Below, one piece after another: positions 9,717-20,975 of a DNA stretch of 64,000 nt (the stretch's first letter is position 1; each line of letters opens with the position of its first letter). Origin of the DNA: Dermatemys mawii (Eukaryota > Chordata > Testudines > Dermatemydidae); NCBI GenBank assembly GCA_007922305.1, contig ML677386.1:12691830-12755829 (forward strand), written 5' to 3'. The position numbers were made by a program, and so were the translations under genes. Under the pieces are notes generated by a model. It searched no databases, was not told the DNA's origin, and was given only the letters and a program-made list of their open reading frames with translations.

Positions 9717-11448
9717 ATGTCTCATACTTGTGTGAACAGTGCAGATAACTTCTGCTATGTTTGTGGTGAAGTGACTTTTGCATCACAAAAGCGCAGTATA
9801 ACCACGATGGTTAAGAAAGCCTCTCACCTTTATTTTGGCTGCAAAATTGGAGATCAGGACAAGAGGTGGGCCCCACACATATGCTGCAACACTTGTGCAA
9901 CAAATCTTTGCCAGTGGTTGAACAGGAAAAGGAAATCTATGCCTTTTGCAGTGCCAATGATTTGGAGAGAGCCAACAGATCATACCAGCAATTGTTACTT
10001 CTGCGTGGTGCCTCCAGTTGGGAAAGGTGTGTCAAAGAAGAAAAAGTGGGCTGTGCATTATCCAAACATTCCATCAGCTATATGCCCAATACCTCACGGA
10101 GAAGGACTGCCGGTTCCCGATGCACCAGAATCATTCTCACTTGAGTCAGATGAGGAAGAGGATGAAACTTCTGGTCCTGAACCATCAATGTCACAGGACC
10201 CACATTTTCTCCCATCCTCCTCCTCTGAACCACACCTCATAACACAAGCTGAACTGAATGACCTTGTCAGGGATTTGGAACTACCCAAGAGTAAGGCAGA
10301 GCTGTTGGGCTCCAGACTACAGCAGTGGAATCTCCTGGCAGGTGATGTTAGGGTTTCCATGTTCCATGACCGTCAAAAGGATCTTGTCCCATTCTTCTTC
10401 ATGGAAGGTGATCTTGTAGCCTGCTACAACATCGATGGTGTGATGGCAGCCCTCAACATCGTTCACGATCCAGATGAGTGGAGACTCTTCATTGATTCAT
10501 CAAAGACGAGTCTTAAAGCTGTTTTGCTGCATAATGGCAATGTTTTGCCATCAATTCCAGTTGATCATGCAGTCCATATGAAGGAAACCTATGACAACAT
10601 GAAACAACTTTTGAGGTGCATAAACTATGACCAACATCAGTGGCAGCTTTGTGGTGATTTGAAGGTTGTTGCTCTCTCGCTTGGTGTGCAGACGGGATAC
10701 ACAAAAGTACTGCTGTTTTCTCTGTGAATGGGATAGTCATGCAAGAGATTCCCACTACCTTAAGAAAGATTGGCCATTCCGACAGTCATTGGAGCCTCGG
10801 AGGAAAAGTGTTTGGCATCCACCACTTGTTGAATCAAGGAAGATTTTGTTACCACCCTTACACATCAAGCTGGGTCTGATGAAGAACTTTGTCAAGGACA
10901 TTGACAAAACACAAGCAGCTTTCAAGTACCTCCGTGGAAAATTTCCAAGGTTAAGTGAAGCTAAGATAAAGGAAGTTGTCTTTGTTGGTCCTCAGATTCG
11001 TGAACTTTTTCGAGATGACGCATTTGACCATGCACTGCGTGGCAAGGAAAAGACGGCATGGAAAGCCTTCCAGTCAGTGGCAATACATTTTCTCGGAAAC
11101 AACAAGGCAGACAACTACAGGTTGTTGGTGGAAAACCTCCTCAAGGCATACAAAAGCCTTGGTTGCCACATGTCACTAAAGAGACATTTTTTGCACTCTC
11201 ATCTAGATTTTTTTCCACCGAACTGCGGAGCAGTGAGCGAAGAGCATGGCGAGTGATTTCACCAGGACATTGCAACAATGGAGAAACGCTATCAGGGCAA
11301 ATGGAGCCCATCAATGCTTGCAGACTGTTGCTGGACAGTGACAAGAGATGCTCCATTTAATGAATACAAGAGACAAGCCAAGAAGCGCCGAGTAGACACT
11401 GAAGGACTAAACTATGTACATAATAGTTTTTTGCCTTTTGTTTCATAA
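9717..11448 (+). pseudogene. Zinc-finger transposase-like gene, nearly intact (576 codons, one frameshift, one nonsense codon)
   Basis: From the ATG at 9,717 the frame is open for 330 codons. A single extra base at about 10,701-10,705 shifts it; the next frame continues through 'YCCFLCEWDS' to a TGA at 11,254-11,256 (codon 513, one change from CGA), then reads to TAA at 11,446-11,448. Visible architecture: CxxC pairs at residues 13/16, 57/60 and 93/96 (treble-clef or ZAD-like N-terminus); acidic Ser/Glu/Asp linker at 143-152; a central region with 'WRLFIDSS' (Asp260) and 'LCGDLKVVA' (Asp314); CxxC at 333/336; and a His-rich C-terminus with 'HFLHSHLDFFP' and 'SEEHGE' (Glu509) followed by 'FHQD'. 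I infer an RNase H-fold DDE-type transposase with a zinc-binding head. This same protein family is highly repeated in turtle gene models, but I know no established function. Only two lesions in 1.73 kb mean late inactivation. Confidence 0.75.
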
Positions 11449-11814
11449 TACATTTTATTTATGTAACCCTTTTGCTGATTTTTAAAGTGTTACATAAACA
11501 GGTGAAATATTATCATGTAAAGCAACCATAAACACATTAAAAGACCTAGGTTTACAATTTATGATTAAAACTCTGCTATCTACACAATATACATAGACAT
11601 AAAATGTAAAAACTTAAATATCTTAGAAACAGTAGCCAATCAGTTGTTTTAATTGTCATATTTGAATTCAGCACATCAAAATACATAATAAATATCACAT
11701 TTTATCTCTGAAGCAGACGACTTCTAAAAAATTGTAGACCAGTGTAACTGAGGAGGGGCATATTGATGATCCTGTAGTGGAGGCTGGCACCCTAAAGATA
11801 AGAGAATTGATTAA

Positions 11815-12240
11815 AGAGAAACCAGGAAAGGCTGACCCTCTCGGGGGTGCTTCGGTGTGTTAACATCAAAAGATAACACCAATTAAGGAGTAACTGGTCA
11901 TAAATAAGACAGCAAAATCCATAGACTTCAACGGAGAAAAAGGTCTATAAGAACAGGGTGCTTTACCATGGAACTTTGGGTTCATCTTGCCAAAACTCCA
12001 GGAGCATTGTATCATGACCAACGGAGCCAGGCTTCCCTCTGCAACCAATCTAGCTGGCAATTAGATTGATCCAGACTCTGGACAGTTAACTATAAAAATT
12101 GACTGACAGGACTGTGTGCCTGGTGAGTGTGTGTGCATGTGTGACTAAAAAGCATATGCTAACTGCTGTATGTGGAGTGTTGCCTTTTCCCCTATTAAAA
12201 AAGCTTGTGTGCTTTTTAAAAATGTAACAAGGGCGCAGAT
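11815..12240 (+). mobile_element. LTR-like repeat, probably a solo LTR
   Basis: Phrases such as 'tataagaacagggtgcttta', 'actataaaaattgactgaca' (TATA-like) and 'ctattaaaaaagcttgtgtg' (poly(A)-signal-like position) appear in the order expected of an LTR I associate with turtle retroelements. It ends near 'aacaagggcgc'. No internal coding region adjoins it. Boundaries are approximate. Confidence 0.42.
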
Positions 12241-12639
12241 TCCAAATTAGGGAAGAAAACTCATGTATTCAGAGACTACTCAAATCAGGTGCATGAAAAC
12301 AATAACAGAGCATCTCTGTTCTAGAAGGTGGGAGTCTCTAAACCTGATTCTCTTTTCCTTTACGCTTCTGTAAATCTGGAGTGACTCCCATGAGTTCAGT
12401 GGAGTTATGCAGTAGTCAAACCAGTGTAAGCAAGACCAGAATCACACCTAAATGGTTGTGTAAAATGGAATTACTACAAGCCAGGGAAAAGCTGCTTGAA
12501 AGGTAGATGAGCTTCACTTTTATAATACCATAGTTCTGAAATTGTCTATTTCCCTTCCAGTCATTTTGTCCAACTCATCAGCTATGGGCAAATCGAACTG
12601 CATCACATAATGCAGTTTATGAACTATGGTACATCTACA
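12241..12639. repeat. Short palindromic dispersed repeat and unassigned DNA
   Basis: At 12,360-12,455 'gtaaatctggagtgactccc' and 'tcagtggagttatgcagtag' form part of a common reptile short repeat whose core is self-complementary around 'actccactga'. The rest is unassigned. Confidence 0.45.
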
Positions 12640-12934
12640 TCACACACTGCAGCAGGGACTAGCAGACTCAACCTGCAGGGCAGCAGCTCTCGTTCTTATT
12701 CCCAAGTGGTCTTTCTCCCCTGATCTCTCTCCTTCAAAGAAAGTGGATCATACACTGAAGCTGCAGTAACAAGAGTTTTATCCCTATTGCCTTACAGGCA
12801 AGGAGACAGCCAAGTTCATTTTTGCAAGAAAATACAAATCCTGTGTGATCCCAAGAGGAAGTAGATTCACTGGGGACCCAGGTTAAAGAATCTGCTAAAT
12901 AAAATTGCTGCAAGGGCAGATTTGAAAAGAACTC

Positions 12935-14366
12935 TTGCTTCATTTTCTTGCCATATTTGTCCAGCTTTTGGACCTTTTTAAACATAGTCCATCGTCCAAA
13001 TCCTCAGATCCTCTCTCTGATACTTGGTCTCATGAGATTGCCTTTCAGCAGGAGGTTCAGTCTCTTCTGCAGGCAGGGGTCATAGAGAAAGTCTCCTTGT
13101 ACATTGGTGGGAAGAACTTCAGTTCCTGCAAGTTCCTGATGCCCAATGCAAAAGCAGGCCTCAGGCCTATTTTGGACCTAAGGTAGTTGAACGAATTCCT
13201 ACAGAAAATAAAATTCCACAATGTTAACCCTAGCTTCAATTATTTCTTCTCTGGACTGAAGGGACTGGTAGGCTGTCCTCGACTTAAAAGACTCTTACTT
13301 CCATGTCAAAATACACCACAACCATTGGAAGTATCTCAGATTCATGCTGAATGGCTGCCATTATCAGTTCACAGTGCTTCTGTTTGGTTTGTCAGCTGCT
13401 CCTCAAGTGTTCACAAAGTTAATGACAATTGTACCAGCTCATCTACAAAAATAAGGTGTTTGTGTGTTCCCATACCTAGATGACTGGTTGATCAGAGGTC
13501 GGTCTGACGCTCAAGTCCTATTCAGCATATGAACTATACTGTCAGTGTTTGACATGCTGGTGCCCCCAATAAATCAAGACAAATCAATCCTAAAACTGGT
13601 GAAGACAATAGAATTAATTGGGGGCAGTTTTAGACTTCATGAAGGCCAAGGCCTTTCTACCACAAGTCAGTTTTGAAACTTTAGAAGACTTAGTGATGTG
13701 ACTTGAAGCATACCCTTTCACAATGGTATGCAGCTGCCTCAGTCTTGTCACATAGTAGCATGTATTTATGTAGTTCAGCAGGCCAGATTACACCTCAGAA
13801 AACTATGGGCCTGGCTATCATCAGTGTATGCCCTGAGTCATCACCAGTTAGACAAACTGGTCAGAGTGCCAATGTTAGTTTTGTCATCTCTAGAATGGTG
13901 GGTGGACCCTCTGAAAGTTTGAGTGGGTGGTTCCCTTTCTCCTCCTACTACCAACCCTCATTCTAGACACTGACACATCTTTGCCGGGTGGCAGTCTCTG
14001 CAGAATCAAGGTCTTTGGGCATCTTAAGATCTAAAGAGTCATATAAATGTCAGAGAGTTAAGAGTGGTACATCTGGCCTGCTGGGCATTCCTCCCCTACA
14101 TAGTGGGGAAAAAAATTGTTAATTCTGACAAACAATTTGACAACCATGTTTTACATAAACAAACAAGGAGGGGCACAGTTGAACCAACTGTGCCGAGAGA
14201 CAATTCGCCGTTGGGACTTCTGTATAGCCAACTAAGTAAATCTCAGAGCTGCTTACTTTCCAGGAAACAGAACACATTAGAGGTTCAGCTAAGCAGATCC
14301 AAAGTGGACACTCTTGGATCTCATGCTGGGTATTCTTCTAGATCTAAAACAGAGTTTGGCCATTAG
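12935..14366 (+). pseudogene. DIRS reverse transcriptase / RNase H remnant
   Basis: The RT part starts with 'AFQQEVQSLLQAGVIEKV' and reaches 'GLRPILDLR' just before a TAG at 13,184-13,186. After further shifts the catalytic Y-L-D-D-W motif is readable at 13,473-13,487, preceded by an 'LFGLSAAPQVFTKLM'-like stretch. RNase H-like sequence follows with 'SHINVREL' at about 14,040, then a Leu- and Ala-rich segment like that of DIRS RNase H. In the family these domains synthesise cDNA from the element RNA. Here the frame is cut by at least six stops or shifts between 13,184 and 14,300, so no functional protein is possible. The Gypsy family is a second possibility from RT alone, but the downstream recombinase argues for DIRS. 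Confidence 0.68.
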
Positions 14367-14537
14367 CTCTATAAGGATGCATCTCACAGCTATTTCACCC
14401 TTCCACGTGTTGGGGGATAATACATCCCTTTTTCAGGTCCCTTTCTCACCCAATTCCTAAAGGGCTTAGTCAGATTATACTCACATATATAAGACCCCTT
14501 TCTCCTTGGGATCTGAATTTAGTCCTAGCAAAGATGA

Positions 14538-15172
14538 TTGGGATTTACTTTTGAGCCTCTGGCAACTTGCATTCTCTTTCACCTTTCCAAGGTAACATTT
14601 CTGGTGGCAGTTATCTCATCCAGAAGCATAGGCTGGTTGAGACCTCTGCTATCAGAGCCCGCTACACAGTTTTCTATAAGGATAAAGTTTATCTCCATCC
14701 TCATCCAAAATTTCTCATAAAAGTAGTCTATAATTTTCATGTTGATCAAGCAATCTACTTCCCACATTCTTTCAGAAATACTGTGATCACAGAGAGGAGG
14801 AAAATCTTCACTGATTGGATGTGAGAGGGGCTTTAGCTTTTTACCTGGATTGGACTAAATCTTTTAGATCATCTATGCAATTGTTTGTAGTGGTTGTAGA
14901 CAGTGCTAAAAGTCCACCAGTTTCCACTCAGAGATTCTCATTCTGGATCCCTTCATGTATTTATTTATGCTACCAACTGGCGAATGCAAGCGTGCCAGGT
15001 AGAGCATTTTATCAGAGCACAGGCATCTTTTGCAGCTTTCTTGATGCGAGTGCCTATGACAGACACTTAGTTTTCGGTCCACCCTTTTAATTCTTGTAAT
15101 ACTGTTTTTTATCAGTCCAGAGATGATGCCAGTTTTGGATGGGTTGTCCTACAATCTCTGCTCAGGTAGACT
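14538..15172 (+). pseudogene. DIRS tyrosine recombinase remnant
   Basis: Segments in two alternating frames match the recombinase end of DIRS polyproteins: 'FEPLATCILFHLS', 'VFYKDKVYLHPHPKFL', 'DVRGALAFYLDWTK', 'VSTQRFSFWI' and finally 'RDDASFGWVVLQSLL' before a stop near 15,172. In DIRS elements a tyrosine recombinase replaces the DDE integrase and inserts a circular cDNA without target duplication. I cannot place the catalytic R-H-R-Y residues with confidence because of the shifts. Frame changes occur near 14,660, 14,820 and 15,090. Confidence 0.65.
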
Positions 15173-15285
15173 ACAAACACACCTCCATGTGTCTTTGCTT
15201 GTAAGTCACCTACAATGGAATAGACATGTGCAGCACATCTCAAAGAACAACAGTTATGGAAAATGTGGTAACTATTTTATATTGC

Positions 15286-18200
15286 AGTATTTAGAGAGAG
15301 AAAAGAGGGACGGGGGACAAAGGATTTTTACTCTGGAGACACGATGAGCCAAATTCAATGAGTTTATGGAATGGAAATACAGATTAAAGCACTGTAGATG
15401 AACAAATGCATGATGACTCTGAAAAGACAGAATGTTAAATAGTTCTGTTACTGCTCTGGTAGATTTTAACTATATTGCAAGCTTGATCAATTAGGAATAA
15501 TCTAATATCTCATACAAGAATTTTCAGCAGCTAAGTGTGTGAGATGACAGACTTGCTGTAACTTTAAATAAATATTCAAAAAGCAATTTTTTAAGTACCC
15601 ACTGAGCCACATACCTATCAAATGATGGTCAAAAACTGAAGCGTAAAATGGTATTGGAATCATTTTTTTCTTAAAAAGCATTTCACTTCTCTGCTTCGTG
15701 AGGCAGCATTACTGGTGTAAATGTTTTACAGTAAGAAAAAGGAAGTAAAACCAGACCTGCGGGATGCTATTAAATTTGAGCCTGATTCAAAGCCAATTGA
15801 AGTCAGTGGAAAGATTCCCATTTACCTCAATTGGTTTTGTAATCAGCTTCCAAGTGATAAAGTCCTGTGAAAACTGTTTCCACATGAGTATAACTTTCAG
15901 TATTGCCAGTGTCTGATTAGATTGACTTAATGCCTTTATTAATCTCCAGACTGAGCTTAGAAATTCTGACCCTCTATCCCAATTTGTGGATTTTAGGGGA
16001 AAATAAATCTTTGTGTGTATTATATTATTCTCTGGGCTCATGAAAGGCCCAATCCTGTTCCCATTGAACTTTTTGAGGGACACAGTACTGCCACTCTTAT
16101 TCACTATGAATAGTACCTTGCTCTGAGTAGAACCCATTGAAATCATTGGGACTTATAGCTGTCTCATGAGCCTGAGAGATTTGAGGTCACATTCTGTCTC
16201 CCAGTATTGCCCCTTTTCACAACTGTGGTGGTATGAAGAGGCCATAATTTGTCGTAACCAACCAGCTGAGTATGTACCCACCTACAGGCGAGTTCTCCAA
16301 AAGGTGTAAAACTAATATTGGCTCTCTATGCCACTTCCTCCTCCCTTTGCATTGAATTTGGCATGTTGGGGGCACGGCCAGGGAAGTGGATAGAGCTAGA
16401 ATGCAGCTATCCTCTGGTGATCACTGGCTGCTGAAAAATCCCTCGGGGAAGCTGTTATCAGCCAGTACAGGTTAGTACAGCCCTCATGTTGCTCCAGATT
16501 GAGCAAAGAGCCAAAGCAGCTGACAGACAATCCCTGGATCACAATACAAACAATGAACTCCCTTTGTTCCTGCCTTCCTGGTGTCTTGCAATAAGCAGAG
16601 CTCAATCTGACCCAAGGATCAAGCACCTAGAAGTTCAGAAGTTTAGCCACAGTTACTCAAACCTCACTGTAGTCTGTAAACTGCGTAGGCCATAGGACTA
16701 GTTGGGAAACTATTATATTCCTCCCCATGAAAAATGACCAAAATGAAATCTTTTTTTCTTTGAAATTTCAGGTTTTCATTAACCTCCCTCCCCCAGGAAC
16801 CAAAGATTTGTTGTTTTTTTTCTGAAAAGATAATTTTTCCTGGTTCATTTTTTTAAGTCCCCTTCTGTTGAAAAGTACTGGTGACAGAAAAATTTTAATT
16901 GGCATTAATGGGCAATCTTGTGATAGCTCTCTGACTTCCTACTCCAGTCATGCTGGAAATACAGCATAAACAGCCTCCCTTCCACTCTTGATCAGAACTG
17001 CAAAATGAAACATTTTAAAATAGCCACAGACCTTGCACCGAATGCAGTTTGAGAGCAGGAAGGAGGGTAGAGTTGGTTCTTGTTTTCTCTGAACTGGTTG
17101 GCACATCGCTGATTAGTATCCAAAATAGTTTATAAGTTGTGCAAAATAAATATTTATTTCTAAAGTGACTGAATAACATTTATAAAGCAGCTCAGTATAA
17201 AGCATTTTAAATTCTAACTTGATGCATTAAAAATAATTGACCATTACAACTCAATTGCTGTAAATGTCTCCAAACTGTATGTTGTTAATTTCCTATGCCT
17301 TTCAATAGGCAGCACAGACTAATTGTTATAATTTAAGTTTCAGGGTTGTCAGTGGCTTTTCAAACCATCTCTAGTTTAATGCTCTGGCAAAGTTCACAAA
17401 GATCATAGATGAATGCAAGCTTTTATAGTCACTCTGCAGTTCTTTATATGGTATATTTAACATCTCAAACCTGTTCTCCACAGAGGACAAATTAAATTCA
17501 ATGGAATCTAGAGCAATTTAGTAGATGCATCACCAGTGCATAACTTTGGTATTGTATAGATTCTAGAATGATGTTTAAAGCTCCATCTTCCCCACATACC
17601 TGTGCTCTACTACCTAGTGGAGGGTGTTCAGACAGGAAAGAATTCCTTACTTGATGGTGAGGATTGAAAAGGAATTCAGACTTGCTTGGTATATCCCTCC
17701 TATCACCCTTGTACCTTGTATTCTTGAGCAGAAGGGAGGAGAATAGGAGGAACTTGAACTTAATTCTCAATGCAGAGTATGACTCCTCGTATTTAAACTT
17801 ACTTGCTCCCATCCGCAGCCTCCAGTCATGCTTGCATTGGAGCTCGAGAGCTTTGCATTCCCTGCTGTGTGCCATGCAAAGACATGCAGGATGTAGGCCA
17901 CAGAGTGTAAGATTACCTTTGATCTCGAATTGTGACCAAAAAAAGATCTATAGTGCCAGTGATGATGTGAGGCACAGAAAGGAAAACACTTGACTTCCAG
18001 ATCTCAAGCTGAGTTTGCAGCAACAGCAGTTAGGATAAATCATCACTGTCCAGTTGCTTGTCTGCAGTTCCGGCCCCTGCCTTATAAGAGTTGAGGGCAC
18101 ACCTAGAGCTGAAGAGTTTGGAAACCCCCTCTTTATATTTTTCCTCTTTCTATTTTTTGTATTTTATTTTTATTAACTAGGAGACCATCCAGCACTTCTA

Positions 18201-18439
18201 TCTTTTTTTGTTTTAGGGTGTGGAAGTGAAAATGTGGCTGTGAGCATGCTCATGCATGTGTGAACACCCATAAAGTCCACACAGGAAAGGCATTAGAGAG
18301 AAAAGTTCCCCAGGTTTAAGCAGCCCTAAAGAGTGTCTCATGAAATTATTCAGAGTAAGTTCTATGTCTCTGAGAAATTTGAGACTGTCATCTAATTTCT
18401 GGTAAATAAGAGTTTCTCTTACTTTGTCTTATCAAGAGA
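15286..18439. other. Unassigned DNA with minor repeat phrases
   Basis: Copies of short self-complementary repeat phrases lie at 15,775-15,850 and 16,040-16,150 ('aatcctgttcccattgaact'). A T/A-rich degenerate stretch with alternating 'gaaattt' and 'aaatttc' lies at 16,715-16,880. Block 17,090-17,340 is unique and AT-rich and is listed as a candidate conserved element. Frames of 109-125 codons at 17,498-17,993 overlap on opposite strands and have no recognisable domain. Confidence 0.4.
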
Positions 18440-19706
18440 GTTCTCTTAAAGTCTATATTATAATATCTTGTTTGAGGGGGTGGGGAAAGGGTTAGCCACT
18501 TCATAAGTGTAAGTGGAGTCAAAATGAGCTCTCCCTGACATCTAGTGGTGAGCTGTGGAAAAGGACTATCTGGACTGATCTCATTTGCATGGACACACCC
18601 ACCCTGCCTAGCATGATGGGTCTGCTTGCCCACATGGTCACTTGGGCTGCTGTGGGATCCCCAGCTTCTTTGTTATCAGGCAGGAATAATTAAGATTTGT
18701 TATTCTGGTTATGTGAATCAAAGACAGTAGAACTATACTTGGCATTTTCTGACTGAGGGACTTTCCCTCAGCTAAGTAGCACTCACTAGGCAAGGGACAT
18801 ACATGGATAGCAAATCACAGTGAATTAAGAGAGAGGCTAGGGATAGGTATTTGTACATGGTAGTATAGCCCTATTTGAGTGCTTGAAACAGCACTTTGGT
18901 TGCTTTTCTTTTCCCAGAGTGTGATCTAAGCAGTACTTTGATTCTTTCTTTTTCCCTAAAGCTAATTTTGATTCTATTAGAAGTCTAGTTACATGCTGCA
19001 AAGTTGAAATCACTGATATTTAGGTCTAAGCATTAGATCTACTTTGGTCTAGTGATTCTGATGCAAAAGGATTGTCCAGGTGCATCAGTACTGAGGCTTC
19101 CCTAATTATAGCTGAAATCACTGAGAGCCGTGTTAAGTGGGGGTGGAGCTAAAGACATATTGGTTAGCAACTAACAGAGAGGCATGGCCAGCAGTGAAGA
19201 CTGCAGCAGAACCCCAAGGAGAGGTGTGACCATTGTCTATTGACCCAAGCAGCAGAGCAGGTAAGGTGCCCCTATACCTCCCCACCCTTTCACCAGGTTG
19301 GGAGGTAAACTCTGCAGATAAACTTCTGAACTCTGGGGCTGCTCTGATCAAGGACTAAAATTGTGGGTGAGGTCACTTTTGGGTTGCTGGACTCAAGAAC
19401 CAAAGGGAAGGGACGTGGCCCAATCTACTTGCCAGTGGGTCTTCTGGTCCATGGTTTGTGTTTATGAATCCTAGTTGTGGTGTATTCCCAATTTAATGCT
19501 GAGTTGTTTATCTCCTGTTGTTAAAGATTTTTGCTTCACTGAGACTGTGTGCTTGTGAGAGAAGTATTGCCTCTTTGAGGTGCCCAGGTGTGTGTGTGAT
19601 TTTTTTCATACACTGGGTGGGGGCTGGAACCAGTTTTGTGATGTATTGTTGAAAGAGAATCCCTATGTACTGAACCTGGCCCTGGTTGCTGGCAGAAGGG
19701 TTACAT
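18440..19706 (+). mobile_element. Long LTR-like dispersed repeat (about 1.25 kb)
   Basis: The order of phrases 'gacatctagtggtgagctgt', 'ctgctgtgggatccccagct', 'ctgagggactttccctcagc', 'ggattgtccaggtgcatcag', 'ctttgaggtgcccaggtgtg' and 'gcagaagggttaca' agrees with a repeat I recall from turtles that precedes an ERV/Gypsy-type primer site. No internal genes adjoin, so it may be a solo LTR. Exact ends and class are uncertain. Confidence 0.45.
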
Positions 19707-20690
19707 ACAAATAGAAATATAAGACTGAAGCTCTGTAATTGACTCTGAGGTTGTGGTTTAGACATAATAGTAAAGCAACATTATCTTAAGATATTCAACC
19801 AGTCAAGTTACAGATTTGACTGACTTTGGTAGAATTCTTTAAATGGGATTTAGAGCTAATCAGATAGCTGCCTTCTTTGAAACTATATGAGGACTGATTA
19901 TTTTTGTACTAATTTGATATTTTATCTTCAGTCCAATAATGAGACTAATTTGTTTGATTTAACCTTAATTTGATAATGATTTGAGTTGTAGTGCTTTATT
20001 TTTAGTTTAGTTTAACATTATTAATAAGAGCTTAGTTTTGGTGATATGCATTTTGTTAAAATGCAAAGAAAATATAACAGATATTTAGTCACATTTCTTT
20101 CGATAAGCAAAGTGGATCTAGAAGTTTTGAAAAACATTAGTGGATACCAGCTAGTCAATCTTGTAAGCCTGCTCAGCTCTCTGGTTGGTTCTCACAAGCC
20201 ACTGTTCAGAGCCTAACTGGCCTTTAACATGGGAACATGTATAAGCATGCCTGTGATGGGCATCTCACCTGTTAACATTTTTTTTAAAAATGGCAGTCAG
20301 TGGGAGGTGGAAGTGACCAGCAACCTACAGGCTGAGCCCTTAATTCTGATTAGTGATAGACATAAGAACATTCTGTGCCCTGTAGCTAGTGTATTAGCAC
20401 AGAGAACCATTGAGTATGGGGCCCTGGCAAATCCCCGTACTCTACAGAGATCTCTGGAAATTCAGGTGGATAGAGGTTCCTGTATCCTTAATAGGGGGAA
20501 CAAATGCCACATCCCTGATGGAAGGATTCAAAAGAAACTCTGTGATGGGGAAACCTAGAACATTTTCCTCTCCAGAACATTCACCTCTGGGTTTTTCCAA
20601 GGGAGAAGGGTATGCCCTGACTTTCATCTGTGCTTTTCCCTCTTTCACACAAATAACCAATCCCATGACTACAAGTAGCATAGCACACAT
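19707..20690. other. Unassigned DNA
   Basis: AT-rich from 19,800 to 20,100. A 109-codon frame at 20,229-20,558 and an overlapping 95-codon frame have no recognisable domain. Confidence 0.4.
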
Positions 20691-20693
20691 AAC

Positions 20694-20975
20694 TTAGGAC
20701 TTGTCCATATGGCCCCCCAGAATGGACTGGAGGTGTATGACTTGCAGTGCACACTAAAGTTTTGTGCCGTAATGTCCCCCGGTAAACCCTGCTAGTAAAA
20801 CTAAAATCTAATTTGCATCAACGTAGTCTTGTTTTAAATGGGACTATGTTAATATGAAGTAGGTACCCTCTGTGCTAGCAGGGCCTACAGGGGACAGTTA
20901 CAGAGCAATATCATAGTGTATGCTGCAACTCACATTCCTGTAGTCTGCACTGTGGGGCTGTGGAGATAAGACCTG
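20694..20975. mobile_element. Foldback MITE, probable PIF/Harbinger-like family
   Basis: The left end 'taggacttgtcc' and the right end 'gtggagataagacct' (complement 'aggtcttatctccac') resemble the diverged terminal inverted repeats of turtle MITEs ending in 'aggacttgtctacac'. The centre ('aacgtagtcttgttttaaat') is also typical. No coding capacity. Confidence 0.42.

Larger units (their letters stand above)
9361..11760 (+). mobile_element. Putative DNA transposon carrying the zinc-finger transposase-like gene; ends not resolved
   Basis: The interval holds a single-gene unit: about 350 bp of upstream sequence with repeated TGATGCAAT motifs and a 38-bp tandem duplication, one large broken frame (9,717-11,448), and an AT-rich 3' region with an AATAAA at 11,687-11,692. 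I looked for terminal inverted repeats near 9,361-9,400 and 11,700-11,760 and found none I trust, so the outer limits are arbitrary. The same protein type is present in many copies in predicted proteomes of turtles and aquatic invertebrates, which fits a mobile element. The class is not certain. Confidence 0.45.
12640..15285 (+). mobile_element. DIRS-type tyrosine-recombinase retrotransposon, decayed
   Basis: Reverse transcriptase, RNase H and tyrosine-recombinase remnants occur in the order known for DIRS1-like elements. The right end at 15,217-15,275 ('tggaatagacatgtgcagca', 'catctcaaagaacaacagtt') resembles the terminal repeat of turtle DIRS elements. The left terminal repeat was not recognised, so the copy may be 5'-truncated; 12,640-12,930 could be the end of the gag-like region. 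Many stops and shifts show it is dead. Confidence 0.72.

Noticed and set aside
9361..9786. 141-codon minus-strand frame
   Set aside because: It overlaps the repeat-rich promoter region and the start of the transposase-like gene on the other strand, and has no domain.
13703..13966. Independent small gene
   Set aside because: It lies inside the DIRS remnant, in a frame that only partly follows the RT to RNase H translation.
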